Part shown: positions 33,496-42,077 of the stretch, in pieces
Position numbering within the stretch: the stretch's first letter is position 1
How the letters are laid out: each line of letters begins with the position of its first letter
DNA from: Methylobacter sp.
GTDB taxonomy: Bacteria; Pseudomonadota; Gammaproteobacteria; Methylococcales; Methylomonadaceae
Length of the DNA stretch: 64,000 bases
Reading direction: 5' to 3'
Assembly (NCBI GenBank): GCA_030699385.1
Contig: JAUYMY010000083.1
Span: 1 to 64,000, forward strand
The notes under the pieces: generated by a model
Database searches by the model: none
What the model was told of the DNA's origin: nothing
What the model saw: the letters and a program-made list of their open reading frames with translations, nothing else
Program-made: the position numbers and the translations under genes

Positions 33496-33725
33496 AGTTA
33501 AGTATTGATGAAGTCGCCGACGCATTACATTTGCAGTTAGTGAATGACAGTGTTGTTGAGTCAGAAGAAGTTGCTCCCGGTGTCATTGTTGACTATGACG
33601 CTGCCGGGGAAATTATAGGCTTGGAAGTGTTGCACTTAACTAAGCGTTTGCGCCCGGTGGACTTGCTGGATTTTCAATTTCAAGCGAACCGGAAAAAGGC
33701 TGAAGTTTCGCGCTCCCCAGTTTAA
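33492..33725 (+). CDS. DUF2283 family protein (probable antitoxin)
   Basis: 77 aa with the DUF2283 pattern: KLSIDEVADALHLQLVND, then GVIVDYDAAGEIIGLEVLHL. The family partners with DUF4258 proteins in toxin-antitoxin-like pairs. It overlaps the relic of that partner by four bases. With the toxin broken, it is probably an orphan antitoxin. Function of the family is not established biochemically as far as the sequence shows. Confidence 0.85.
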   Translation: MKLSIDEVADALHLQLVNDSVVESEEVAPGVIVDYDAAGEIIGLEVLHLTKRLRPVDLLDFQFQANRKKAEVSRSPV

Positions 33726-33793
33726 GCGGCAATTTCTACATCATGTTAAAAACTTTTACCCTGGAACCTGCATCTTTTAATTGAGGAAAACTC

Positions 33794-34021
33794 ATGCAAA
33801 CTCTACAAATACAACTCCCCGATACCATTACTTTAGACGTGCGGGAAATTCACCTGTTGCTTGCCAGCCGACTTTATGAAAAAGGCATTCTTTCTATTGG
33901 ACAAGCGGCGCAAATGACCCAGCTTTCCAAACGGACATTTATGGAGTTGTTGGGACAGTATCAGGTTTCGGTGCTCAATTACCCTGCCGATGACATTAAG
34001 TTGGATTTCGATAATGCCTAG
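33794..34021 (+). CDS. UPF0175 family antitoxin
   Basis: 75 aa resembling UPF0175 proteins: a short beta start (QTLQIQLPDTITLDV), then ASRLYEKGILSIGQAAQMTQLSKRTFMELL, an HTH-like segment, and a C-terminal VLNYPADDIKLDFDNA that probably docks on the toxin. It overlaps the DUF3368 gene by eight bases. UPF0175-DUF3368 is a recurrent toxin-antitoxin pairing. AGGA upstream of ATG 33794 provides a ribosome site. Confidence 0.88.
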   Translation: MQTLQIQLPDTITLDVREIHLLLASRLYEKGILSIGQAAQMTQLSKRTFMELLGQYQVSVLNYPADDIKLDFDNA

Positions 34022-34469
34022 CATCATTTCCAATACCAGTTGCCTGATTCTTTTAGATAATATTGATGCTCTGGATATTCTTGGGACACTTTATCAAAAC
34101 ATTTTTTTGACCGAAGAAGTGGCGGCAGAATTTGGTAAACCGCTAGAAAGCTGGATGACTGTTGTCGCTGTTAAAGATAAAAACTATTTGCGTATCCTCA
34201 ATGCCAGTGTTGATTTGGGCGAAGCCAGTACCATTGCTTTTGCGCTGCAAATGCTTGAAGACAATGTGATGATTTTGGATGATTTAAAAGCCAGGAAATT
34301 GGCGAAACAATTGCAGCTCAAGTTTACCGGTCTGTTGGGTGTGTTACTTAAAGCCAAACAGCAGCATATTATTGTTTCTGTTGGCGATATTTTGCTTCGC
34401 TTAAAACAGGCCAACTTCAGGGTTTCTGAAGACTTGGAAAAAGAAGTGTTGAGATTGGCGGGTGAATAG
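34014..34469 (+). CDS. DUF3368 protein, PIN-like toxin
   Basis: 151 aa. DUF3368 proteins are PIN-fold relatives: IISNTSCLILLDNIDALDIL at the N terminus has the Asn/Ser-for-Asp start of this branch, VDLGEASTIAFALQM holds the central acidic residue of the fold, and VMILDDLKARKLAKQL the conserved DD. The end LKQANFRVSEDLEKEVLRLAGE is also typical. The gene overlaps its antitoxin. Start ATG 34014 is chosen; an in-frame ATG 24 bases upstream lies inside the antitoxin gene. It is presumably a ribonuclease, inferred from the fold. Confidence 0.88.
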   Translation: MPSIISNTSCLILLDNIDALDILGTLYQNIFLTEEVAAEFGKPLESWMTVVAVKDKNYLRILNASVDLGEASTIAFALQMLEDNVMILDDLKARKLAKQLQLKFTGLLGVLLKAKQQHIIVSVGDILLRLKQANFRVSEDLEKEVLRLAGE

Positions 34470-34516
34470 TGGGACAACAGGGAATCCTTTATGCTTGGCG
34501 AATAAGAAGAAAAATT

Positions 34517-34702
34517 ATGAACGCATCCGAGTTACAACTAGCAAAAAATCCTGACTTGATTGCATCAGTTGCAGCTATCAAGCGAGCCGCACAGTTGGCA
34601 AGACAAACGGCGATACAAACGAACACGGCCATTGTCGTTATCAAGGATGGCGTACTATGCAGAATTTCTGCGGAAGAACTCAAACAACAGGCACAGACAT
34701 GA
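34517..34702 (+). CDS. Small protein of unknown function upstream of res
   Basis: 61 aa, not assigned to a family. It begins MNASELQLAKNPDLIASVAA and has a basic helix (KRAAQLARQTAIQTNTAIVV) followed by VIKDGVLCRISAEEL. The size, the basic helix and the ATGA overlap with res suggest a coupled accessory or antitoxin-like gene. AAGAAAAATT precedes the start. Confidence 0.6.
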   Translation: MNASELQLAKNPDLIASVAAIKRAAQLARQTAIQTNTAIVVIKDGVLCRISAEELKQQAQT

Positions 34703-37386
34703 GTCAAAAAGTATTGCAAACCGTTTCCGGTCGGTTGAGCTTGCGTGCGCCACAACGTGAATCCTTAGCCGCACTGCAACGCGCCATAGCGGCAACACCG
34801 GATATGTTGCATCCGAAACGTGATGTGGCTGAAGTGTTGGAAACCTTGAAGCTGGAGTTTCCAACGTTATCCGACTTTGAACGGGAATTTCCGTCACTGT
34901 GTTTTGCCTTGGCGACAGGCGTTGGCAAAACCCGGTTGATGGGTGCCTTCATCAGTTATTTGCACATGGCGCATGGCATTAGCAACTTCTTTGTCTTGGC
35001 GCCCAATTTGACCATTTACAACAAACTGATTGCCGACTTTACGCCGAATACCAAAAAGTATGTGTTCAAGGGCATTGCCGAGTTTACCGTCAATTCACCC
35101 AAAATTATTACCGGTGATGACTACGAAGTAAAAGGTCGTGCGCTGGATGTGTTTGCGTCCATTTCCATCAACATCTTCAATATTTCAAAAATTAATTCCG
35201 AAGTACGCGGTGGCAAGTCGCCCCGGATTAAGCGGCTGTCAGAATACTTGGGCGATAGTTATTTTAATTATTTGGCAGAATTACCCGACTTGGTGCTGTT
35301 GATGGACGAGTCACACCGTTACCGAGCCGATGCCGGTGTCCGCGCACTCAATGAACTGAAACCGTTATTAGGACTCGAATTAACTGCAACTCCTTTTACC
35401 GAGGGCAGCGGCAATAAAGGTGCCATACCGTTTAAAAATGTGGTGTTTGACTACCCGTTAGCGATGGCGATGCTGGATGGTTTTGTCAAAGAACCGGCGG
35501 TAGTGACGCAGCGCAACTTTGATGCCTCGCAACACAGCAAAGAAGAAGTGGAACTCATCAAATTAATGGATGGTATTCGTTTGCATGAAGCCACCAAGGT
35601 CGAGTTGCTGACTTATGCGCGTGAGAATGAAGTTGCTGTGGTTAAACCGTTTATGCTGGTTATTGCCAGAGATACCACCCATGCGGCGCAGTTATTGGAA
35701 TTGATGGAATCTAGCGCATTTTTTGAGGGTAGATACCAGGGTAAAATTATTCAGGTAGACAGCAGCAGAACCGGTGCAGCCGAAGAAGAAATGGTAACGC
35801 GGTTGTTGGCGGTAGAAAGTACCGACGAACCTACCGAAGTGGTCATTCACGTTAACATGCTAAAAGAAGGCTGGGATGTGACCAACCTTTATACCATTGT
35901 GCCGTTACGTGCCGCCAATGCGCGTACCTTAATTGAACAATCCATTGGTCGTGGTTTACGTTTACCTTATGGCAAGCGTACCGGTGTTATGGCGGTAGAC
36001 CGCTTGAATATTGTGGCGCATGACCGTTTTCAGGAAATTATTGATGAAGCCAACAATCCTGACAACCCCTTACGTTTGACACAGGTTATTCTGGATGCGC
36101 CTTCAGACACAGAAAAAACGGAAAGTGTCGCGGTCAGTTCTAACCTGACAACCCTGATTGGCGGCAATACCGGCAGCATGGTTTACCCGGCCACAGCCAG
36201 TCATCCACCGTTGTTTAGCGGTGTTGCAGAAACGGCGGTTGCACAATTTGCTATGACCGAATTGAACAAGTTGCAACATCAGCCGTTAGTGGCTGCCACC
36301 AGCACCGCGTTGTTAAATGCGCCGGTGCAAGCGTCGGTCATTAAGGCCGTCACCGAACACTTAACCCGTGGTCAGCAAGCATTACCGGATGACACGCCGG
36401 TTGATGTGGCCGATATTGTGGCAAAAGTAACCGAATTGATGGTGCTGCAGACCATTGATATTCCGCGTGTAGTGGTAGTACCCAAAGGCGAAGTGAGCTA
36501 TGGCTACAAACCCTTTACCTTGGATATGACCGGTTTTAACCTGCAACCGTCAGAGCGCGACATTATTATTCACAGCCTGCAAACCAATGAGCAGGAATTG
36601 ATGGCGGCGCAAAGTGGCTTGAGTGAGGCAAAGCTGGAAAATTACATTGTCCACGCGCTCATTGATTATGACGATATTTCTTACGACGACCATGCCGAAT
36701 TAATTTATGAGTTGGCAGCGCAAGCGGTTAAGCACGTCGAAAGTTACTTGTCGTCAACAGACGAAGTGAGCAACGTGCTAAGAAATAACAGCCGGACGCT
36801 GGCAAAGATAATACGCAGGCAAATGACTGAACACTTTTGGGAAAAAGCCGATGCCTATGAAGTCGAAGTGCGTAATGGTTTTACCCCGTTAAAGAATTGC
36901 GCCTATACCGTAGCTGCCGGTCAGCCGGTTCATGCTTACCGTGATACCGTCACCGACAAAAGTAAAATTAAGCAGATGCTGTTTGGTGGGTTTAGCCGGT
37001 GTTTATACCCGGTACAGAAGTTTGATTCTGATACAGAGCGCCGCTTCTCGGTCATCTTGGAACGTGATGCGCAAAAATGGTTTAAACCGGCAAAAGGTCA
37101 GTTTCAAATCTACTACAAAGAGGGTGTTGAGCATCCCGAATATGTTCCAGACTTTATTGCCGAAACAAAAGACGCTGTGTTGATGGTGGAAACCAAGTCA
37201 CAAGCCGAAATGGCCGATGCAACCGTACAGGCAAAAGCCGATGCCGCTATAAAGTGGTGTGAAAATGCGGGGGACTATTTGCAAAGAAACGGCGGTAAGC
37301 CTTGGAAATATCTGCTGGTTCCACACGATGAAGTGAAGGAAAATTTCCAGTTGGCAGATTATGTGCAGAAGTTTGAACGGGCGTAA
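34699..37386 (+). CDS. res: Type III restriction enzyme, helicase/nuclease subunit (Res)
   Basis: 895 aa. Superfamily 2 helicase core: Walker A G74-V-G-K-T78 in LATGVGKTRLMGAF, Walker B D203-E-S-H in LLMDESHRYRADAG, motif III-like LTATPF, and motif VI-like IGRGLRLPYG. The C-terminal nuclease motif is PD818 and E831-x-K833 in YVPDFIAETK and LMVETKSQ, a PD-(D/E)xK site. It acts with Mod as ATP-dependent restriction enzyme. Start ATG 34699 overlaps the stop of the 61-aa gene. All key motifs are intact, so the system appears functional. Confidence 0.93.
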   Translation: MSQKVLQTVSGRLSLRAPQRESLAALQRAIAATPDMLHPKRDVAEVLETLKLEFPTLSDFEREFPSLCFALATGVGKTRLMGAFISYLHMAHGISNFFVLAPNLTIYNKLIADFTPNTKKYVFKGIAEFTVNSPKIITGDDYEVKGRALDVFASISINIFNISKINSEVRGGKSPRIKRLSEYLGDSYFNYLAELPDLVLLMDESHRYRADAGVRALNELKPLLGLELTATPFTEGSGNKGAIPFKNVVFDYPLAMAMLDGFVKEPAVVTQRNFDASQHSKEEVELIKLMDGIRLHEATKVELLTYARENEVAVVKPFMLVIARDTTHAAQLLELMESSAFFEGRYQGKIIQVDSSRTGAAEEEMVTRLLAVESTDEPTEVVIHVNMLKEGWDVTNLYTIVPLRAANARTLIEQSIGRGLRLPYGKRTGVMAVDRLNIVAHDRFQEIIDEANNPDNPLRLTQVILDAPSDTEKTESVAVSSNLTTLIGGNTGSMVYPATASHPPLFSGVAETAVAQFAMTELNKLQHQPLVAATSTALLNAPVQASVIKAVTEHLTRGQQALPDDTPVDVADIVAKVTELMVLQTIDIPRVVVVPKGEVSYGYKPFTLDMTGFNLQPSERDIIIHSLQTNEQELMAAQSGLSEAKLENYIVHALIDYDDISYDDHAELIYELAAQAVKHVESYLSSTDEVSNVLRNNSRTLAKIIRRQMTEHFWEKADAYEVEVRNGFTPLKNCAYTVAAGQPVHAYRDTVTDKSKIKQMLFGGFSRCLYPVQKFDSDTERRFSVILERDAQKWFKPAKGQFQIYYKEGVEHPEYVPDFIAETKDAVLMVETKSQAEMADATVQAKADAAIKWCENAGDYLQRNGGKPWKYLLVPHDEVKENFQLADYVQKFERA

Positions 37387-37400
37387 TGTTGCAGCGTTGA

Positions 37401-37428
37401 GCGGACAGTCAGTCAACCGATTGTCCGC
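37401..37428 (+). terminator. Hairpin after res
   Basis: GCGGACA (37401-37407) pairs with TGTCCGC (37422-37428) around a 14-base loop, 15 bp after the res stop. No strong T run follows, so it is only a possible terminator. Confidence 0.35.
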
Positions 37429-37442
37429 TACGGCTTTCTTGG

Positions 37443-37540
37443 TAAGATTAAACAGCGCGGTTAATGCAGGCTGCCGTGCAAATGCAATACATCCTTACGG
37501 CCTGCCCGCTCATTTAAATCATCAACGTTTTGGGTAATCA
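37443..37540 (-). pseudogene. Sirtuin (CobB-type deacylase) fragment
   Basis: Read on the minus strand, 37540 to about 37443 encodes ITQNVDDLNERAGRKDVLHL then HGSLH, a stop, and PRC. TQNVDDLxERAG and VLHLHGxL are the diagnostic NAD-binding and catalytic-histidine motifs of sirtuins. Only about 33 codons remain, with one internal stop and neither end. It is a relic of a cobB-like gene. Confidence 0.75.
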
Positions 37541-37561
37541 AACGTTACCTCGCTACTCCGC

Positions 37562-39445
37562 TTATTCGGCTGCACCGATTTTTTCCTCGGCATCCATCCA
37601 GGCCGCTTCCGCTTCATCCAGCGCTTTATCGACCTGCACCTTGCGCTCCATCAGTTGTTTTAAACGCCCCTTTTCCGATTCCGCATAAATCGCAGGATCA
37701 GCCAATTGCAGCTCCAGTTGCCGCTGTTCATTATGGTATTTCTCCACGGCCAATTCAGCTTTTTTTAGCGCATCGAATAACGGCTTATGGCGCAGCCTGC
37801 GTTCCGCATCCAGTTTGCGCTGATCCTTTTTGGACACCGTTTGCACCGTATCGGCCACAGTTTTTTCGTCGCCTTTTTTTTGCTCGGTCAGCCATACGCG
37901 ATAATCGTCCAAATCGCCATCGAAAGGCTGCACCTCGCCGCCTGACACCAATAACAGCTGATCGGTGACCGAACGCAACAAATGCCGGTCATGCGACACC
38001 ACCACGATGGCGCCTTCATAATCCTGCAAGGCCACGCTCAAAGCGTGGCGCATTTCCAGATCCAAATGGTTGGTTGGCTCATCCAGCAGTAATAAATTGG
38101 GATTTTGATAGACCAACAGCGCCAACACCAGGCGCGCTTTTTCGCCGCCGGAAAAGGGTTTGACCACCTCCATTACTTTGTCGCCGCAAAAATCGAAACC
38201 ACCGAGAAAATTGCGCAAATCCTTTTCGGTCGCCTGCTTGTCCAGCTGCTGCAAATGCCATAACGGGCTTTCATCGACACGCAACTGCTCCAACTGATGC
38301 TGGGCGAAATAGCCGATTTTTAAAGCTTCCGCTTCATTCCTGGTGCCGAGTAAGGGCTGCATAGTGCCTGCCAGCACTTTAATCAGGCTGGATTTTCCGG
38401 CGCCATTCGGCCCCAGCAAACCGATACGATCACCTGGCGAGATCGACAGACCCGCTTGTTTGATCACGCAACTTTGCCCGTAACCAATGTCCACTTTATC
38501 CAGCGTTAATAAAGGATTAGGCATTTTTCCCGGCTTGGGGAAACTAAAATCGAACGGCGAATCGACATGCGCCTGCGCAATCAGCTCCATGCGTTCCAGC
38601 GCTTTAATCCGGCTTTGCGCTTGCCGGGCTTTAGTCGCTTGCGCCTTGAAGCGGTCGACAAAGCTTTGCATGTGGGCAATTTCGCGCTGCTGCTTTAGAT
38701 AAGATGACTGCTGTTGCGCCAGTTTTTCCGCACGCATCCGTTCAAAAGCCGAATAATTGCCGGTGTAAATGTCGGCCTTATTTTGCTCAATATTGACGAT
38801 GTGGGAGGTGATGGTATCGAGAAAATCGCGGTCATGGGAAATCAGCAACAAGGTGCCGGGATATTTGCACAGCCAATCCTGCAACCAGATTACTGCATCC
38901 AAATCCAGATGGTTGGTCGGCTCATCAAGCAACAACACATCCGATCTGCACATCAACGCTTGCGCCAGATTAAGCCGCATCCGCCAGCCGCCGGAAAATG
39001 AATTGACCGGCTTGGCTTCCTGATCGGCAGTAAAGCCCAAGCCGTTCATCAAACGCGAGGCCCTGGCCTGTGCGGTGTAGCCGCCGATAGTGTCCAGAGC
39101 GGCATGGAGTTCAGCCTGTTTTAAGCCGTCATCAGCCTGTTCAGCGGCAAGCAACTGCGTCTGCAGCCGCCTTAACGGCTGGTCGCCGTCAATGACATAA
39201 TCAATCGCAGAGCGGACAACCGCAGGCGTTTCCTGGGCAACATGGGCGATTTCCAGTGCCGGCGGCATTGAAAAATCGCCTTCATCCAAATGCAGCTCAC
39301 CTAATACCAAGGCAAAAAAACTCGATTTACCAGCGCCATTAGCACCGGTAAAGCCGACTTTCTGGCCTTTGTGAATAGTGAATGAAGCGTTGGCAAACAG
39401 CACCCGTGCGCCACGGCGCAGGGTTATATTTCTAAAATTTAGCAT
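37562..39445 (-). CDS. ABC-F family ATPase (YheS-like)
   Basis: 627-aa soluble ATPase with two ABC domains and no membrane segments, so not a transporter. Domain 1: GANGAGKSS near residue 40, NSFSGGW and LLLDEPTNHLDLDAV; linker with long basic coiled coil (KAQATKARQAQSRIKALERM); domain 2: GPNGAGKSSLIKVL, PFSGGEKARLVLAL and LLLDEPTNHLDLEMRHAL. A C-terminal charged coiled coil ends the protein. ABC-F proteins act on ribosomes during translation. It best resembles YheS; the assignment to that subgroup is inferred from length and linker. Confidence 0.93.
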   Translation of the reverse strand: MLNFRNITLRRGARVLFANASFTIHKGQKVGFTGANGAGKSSFFALVLGELHLDEGDFSMPPALEIAHVAQETPAVVRSAIDYVIDGDQPLRRLQTQLLAAEQADDGLKQAELHAALDTIGGYTAQARASRLMNGLGFTADQEAKPVNSFSGGWRMRLNLAQALMCRSDVLLLDEPTNHLDLDAVIWLQDWLCKYPGTLLLISHDRDFLDTITSHIVNIEQNKADIYTGNYSAFERMRAEKLAQQQSSYLKQQREIAHMQSFVDRFKAQATKARQAQSRIKALERMELIAQAHVDSPFDFSFPKPGKMPNPLLTLDKVDIGYGQSCVIKQAGLSISPGDRIGLLGPNGAGKSSLIKVLAGTMQPLLGTRNEAEALKIGYFAQHQLEQLRVDESPLWHLQQLDKQATEKDLRNFLGGFDFCGDKVMEVVKPFSGGEKARLVLALLVYQNPNLLLLDEPTNHLDLEMRHALSVALQDYEGAIVVVSHDRHLLRSVTDQLLLVSGGEVQPFDGDLDDYRVWLTEQKKGDEKTVADTVQTVSKKDQRKLDAERRLRHKPLFDALKKAELAVEKYHNEQRQLELQLADPAIYAESEKGRLKQLMERKVQVDKALDEAEAAWMDAEEKIGAAE

Positions 39446-39480
39446 GAAAAGTTAAGGTGAAGGGTGAAAGGCTCAGATTA

Positions 39481-39560
39481 GTAGGTTGGGTTAGGCGGTA
39501 GCCGTAACCCAACACATTCGCGCAAAAATGTCGGGTTACGCTACCGCTAACCCGACCTAC
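39481..39560. repeat. Large intergenic palindrome
   Basis: GTAGGTTGGGTTAGGCGGTA (39481-39500, extending to 39514) pairs with the reverse arm ending GCTAACCCGACCTAC (39546-39560). A long imperfect hairpin of about 30 bp stems lies 3' of the MAPEG gene. It is a REP-like intergenic repeat of a type common in proteobacteria. Confidence 0.75.
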
Positions 39561-39564
39561 CCTG

Positions 39565-39957
39565 CTAAAATTTAAGCGCCCCGGCAAACGCCAGAAACAC
39601 TATATTCAATACCGCCAAGCCGATTAACAGATAAATGGTTATCTGCATGCCCAGTACTCTTTTTTTGAAGTCCTTTTCGGGAAGCCCCATAGCGTGGAGT
39701 ATGCGCCCAATCAGCAAGGTGGCTCCCAATATATGGATCAGTATTGTCGGCGCGCCGTTTAATTCCAGCGTTAACAAAAGCAGCAGCGTTATCGGAATGT
39801 ATTCCACTGCGTTGGCATGCGTGCGAATAGCCAGCTGTAGCTGTTCATTGCCGCCATCGCCAACGCTGACCCGATTCTTTCTACGCAGTTTTATGACCGA
39901 AAGAGCCAATTTTACTATTATCAAAGCTGAGAGCGATGCATAGATTGACGTAATCAT
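39565..39957 (-). CDS. MAPEG family membrane protein
   Basis: 130 aa with four hydrophobic helices. MAPEG hallmarks: VIKLRRKNRVSVGDGGNEQLQ, then AIRTHANAVEYIPITLLLLL, with the RxHANAxEY motif. The family includes glutathione-dependent enzymes in eukaryotes and bacterial YecN-like proteins of unclear role. The three-base gap to the YcxB-like gene upstream suggests an operon. No substrate can be inferred. Confidence 0.9.
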   Translation of the reverse strand: MITSIYASLSALIIVKLALSVIKLRRKNRVSVGDGGNEQLQLAIRTHANAVEYIPITLLLLLTLELNGAPTILIHILGATLLIGRILHAMGLPEKDFKKRVLGMQITIYLLIGLAVLNIVFLAFAGALKF

Positions 39958-39960
39958 GCT

Positions 39961-40491
39961 TTAAGCAAAGCGCTCAATCATCTTTTCCGCCTGCTCGGCA
40001 AACTGCTCCAGATTGCCTCTTTTGACGGTTTCCACCGGAATAACCAGTGCGGTGTTTAGGTTAATATAAATATAAACATAGCGTTTGCCGTATTCCACCC
40101 GAACTAACTCGCTCCAGGCCATTTTATTTTTGCCGCTGGGCGATTTTTCCAGCAGATAATTGGCATTTTCAGGGTCAATGGTCAGGGTATAAGTACCGAA
40201 CATATTGAGCTTTTCTTTAGCGGTATAGTTTTTGAGAATCTGCCTACGCAAATCCAGCATCATAATCTTTGGTGACAATAAGGCCCAGAGTATGGCAATG
40301 ACAACGATATAACCGGATGAGGCCATGTCGCCATAATAGAAATAATAGAATGAACCGATAAGCCCCATAATACCGGGCACTATCCAGCGATTTTTCCTGA
40401 TATTACTTTGTATTTCTTCATTTCTCATGAATTGTATTTCATTAAAATGGATTAAATCTTCTTCGCGGAATTCGTATTCAATTTCAAACAT
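39961..40491 (-). CDS. YcxB-like membrane protein
   Basis: 176 aa with two membrane helices in the middle (about 35-80, IVPGIMGLIGSFYYFYYG and IVVIAILWALLSP) between cytoplasmic parts. N-terminal IEYEFREEDLIHFNEIQF and C-terminal MAWSELVRVEYGKRYVYIYI with NTALVIPVETVKRGN match the YcxB-like family. Function unknown. It sits directly before the MAPEG gene on the same strand. Confidence 0.8.
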   Translation of the reverse strand: MFEIEYEFREEDLIHFNEIQFMRNEEIQSNIRKNRWIVPGIMGLIGSFYYFYYGDMASSGYIVVIAILWALLSPKIMMLDLRRQILKNYTAKEKLNMFGTYTLTIDPENANYLLEKSPSGKNKMAWSELVRVEYGKRYVYIYINLNTALVIPVETVKRGNLEQFAEQAEKMIERFA

Positions 40492-40554
40492 GGTTTTAAT
40501 CTTTTTAAAAGGTTATAAATAAAGTAGTTATTCAGCAGTTAGAAAAATGTGATT

Positions 40555-41856
40555 CTAATGCATTTTTATCGTGGCATGGGCGCTGCGCCGGAACAGATTG
40601 GACAGGGTCAACATGGCCGTCCTGAAATAGCCGTGTATCGCCACTTGGTGCATTTTGTATAGCGACAAATAAACCATCCTGGCGATAAAGCCGCCGACAC
40701 TGACCGAACCCATCAAGTTGCCCATCAGATTGCCGACCGTGGTGTATTTGCCCAACGCCACCAACGAGCCGTAATCGAGATAAACATAATTGACCAGTTT
40801 GCCGCCTTGCAAGCGGTTGATGATCGATTTGCTCAGCGTCGATGCTTGCTGATGCGCCGCCTGCGCCCTCGGCGGCACGTTGCCGTCATGTCCCGGCCAC
40901 GGACAGGCGGCGCAATCGCCAATGGCAAAGATGTTGTCATCGCTGGTTTTCAAGGTTGCATCGACCACCAGCTGGTTGATCCGGTTGACTTCCAAACCGT
41001 CCAGATTTTGCATCCAGTCCGGCGCTTTAATACCGGCCGACCAGACCTTGAGATCCGCCGGAATCATCTCGTCATCATGGGTAAGGACGCCTTCTTTGCT
41101 GACTTCGATAACCCGCCGTCCCAGTTTAAGGTCGACGCCTAATTTAACCAATTGCTGTTGCGTGGCTTGGGCTAATTTGCCGGGCAAGGCAGGCAGCAGC
41201 TGCGTTGCGGCTTCAATGATAGTCAGTTTCACGTCGCTGGATTCATCCAGGCCGTAAACCGCCAGCAGATTGGTCACCTCATGTAATTGCGCCGACAGCT
41301 CGACGCCGGTAGCGCCCGCGCCGATAATCACGATAGACAGGGACTTATCGGCGCTTTGACTGGCATGGCTTTTAATATAAGACTCAACCAATTGCCGTTG
41401 AAACTTAAACGCCTGCGCAGTGGTATCCAGAAACAGGCAATGTTCCGCCACGCCCTTGATATTAAAAGTATTGCTGATGCTGCCGACCGCCATCACCAAG
41501 GTATCGTAACTAAAAGTGCGCCGGGGAATCAATTCCTCGCCGCTGTCGCTCAGTGTCGGGCTGACATAAATTTCTTTTTTCTGCCGGTCTAAACCTTCCA
41601 TCCTGCCCAGCCGGAAACGAAAATGATTCCGGTACGCCTGCGCCAAATATTCAATCTGTTCCGACTCATCCAACGTTCCCGCCGCAACTTCATGCAACAA
41701 CGGCTTCCAGATATGGATAGGCGATGCGTCCAGCAAGGTCACTTCGGCCGCGCCCTTTTTGCCTAATTTTTTGCCCAAGCTGGTTGCCAACTCAAGACCC
41801 GCCGCCCCGCCGCCAACAATCACTATCTTGTGTTTTTCATTATTGTTATCAGTCAT
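40555..41856 (-). CDS. ndh: NADH dehydrogenase type II (NDH-2)
   Basis: 433 aa, single-subunit flavoprotein passing electrons from NADH to quinone without proton pumping, at the membrane surface. FAD site IVIVGGGAAGLELATSLG at the N terminus; NAD site SIVIIGAGATGVELSAQL in the middle; NIFAIGDCAACPWPG for FAD; and a C-terminal amphipathic segment with GSVSVGGFIARMVYLSLYK. ATG 41856 is preferred, as GAGGGGG lies six bases upstream; ATG 41862 is also in frame. It is transcribed away from manC across a gap of 221 bp. Confidence 0.95.
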   Translation of the reverse strand: MTDNNNEKHKIVIVGGGAAGLELATSLGKKLGKKGAAEVTLLDASPIHIWKPLLHEVAAGTLDESEQIEYLAQAYRNHFRFRLGRMEGLDRQKKEIYVSPTLSDSGEELIPRRTFSYDTLVMAVGSISNTFNIKGVAEHCLFLDTTAQAFKFQRQLVESYIKSHASQSADKSLSIVIIGAGATGVELSAQLHEVTNLLAVYGLDESSDVKLTIIEAATQLLPALPGKLAQATQQQLVKLGVDLKLGRRVIEVSKEGVLTHDDEMIPADLKVWSAGIKAPDWMQNLDGLEVNRINQLVVDATLKTSDDNIFAIGDCAACPWPGHDGNVPPRAQAAHQQASTLSKSIINRLQGGKLVNYVYLDYGSLVALGKYTTVGNLMGNLMGSVSVGGFIARMVYLSLYKMHQVAIHGYFRTAMLTLSNLFRRSAHATIKMH

Positions 41857-42077
41857 TGTCATCCCCCTCAAAAAAACATTATTTATCCGTACCGGCAGCA
41901 TTATATCGAATAGCCTATTTCAATACAGGACTGCTTTAAAATCATTCGGGTATTGGCATAGGCAGGCTCTGGCTAAATACACGTGCTTATGAAACAATTA
42001 ATTCTTTAAGCCGCGCCGCTTAGGCCCGCTATCAGTGAATTGATTGGGGGCTTAATGGTGACAAAATTAAGGATTTT

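Noticed and set aside
28948-37561. Prophage or integrative element with attachment sites
   Set aside because: No integrase, phage structural gene, tRNA target or flanking direct repeats of the island were found.
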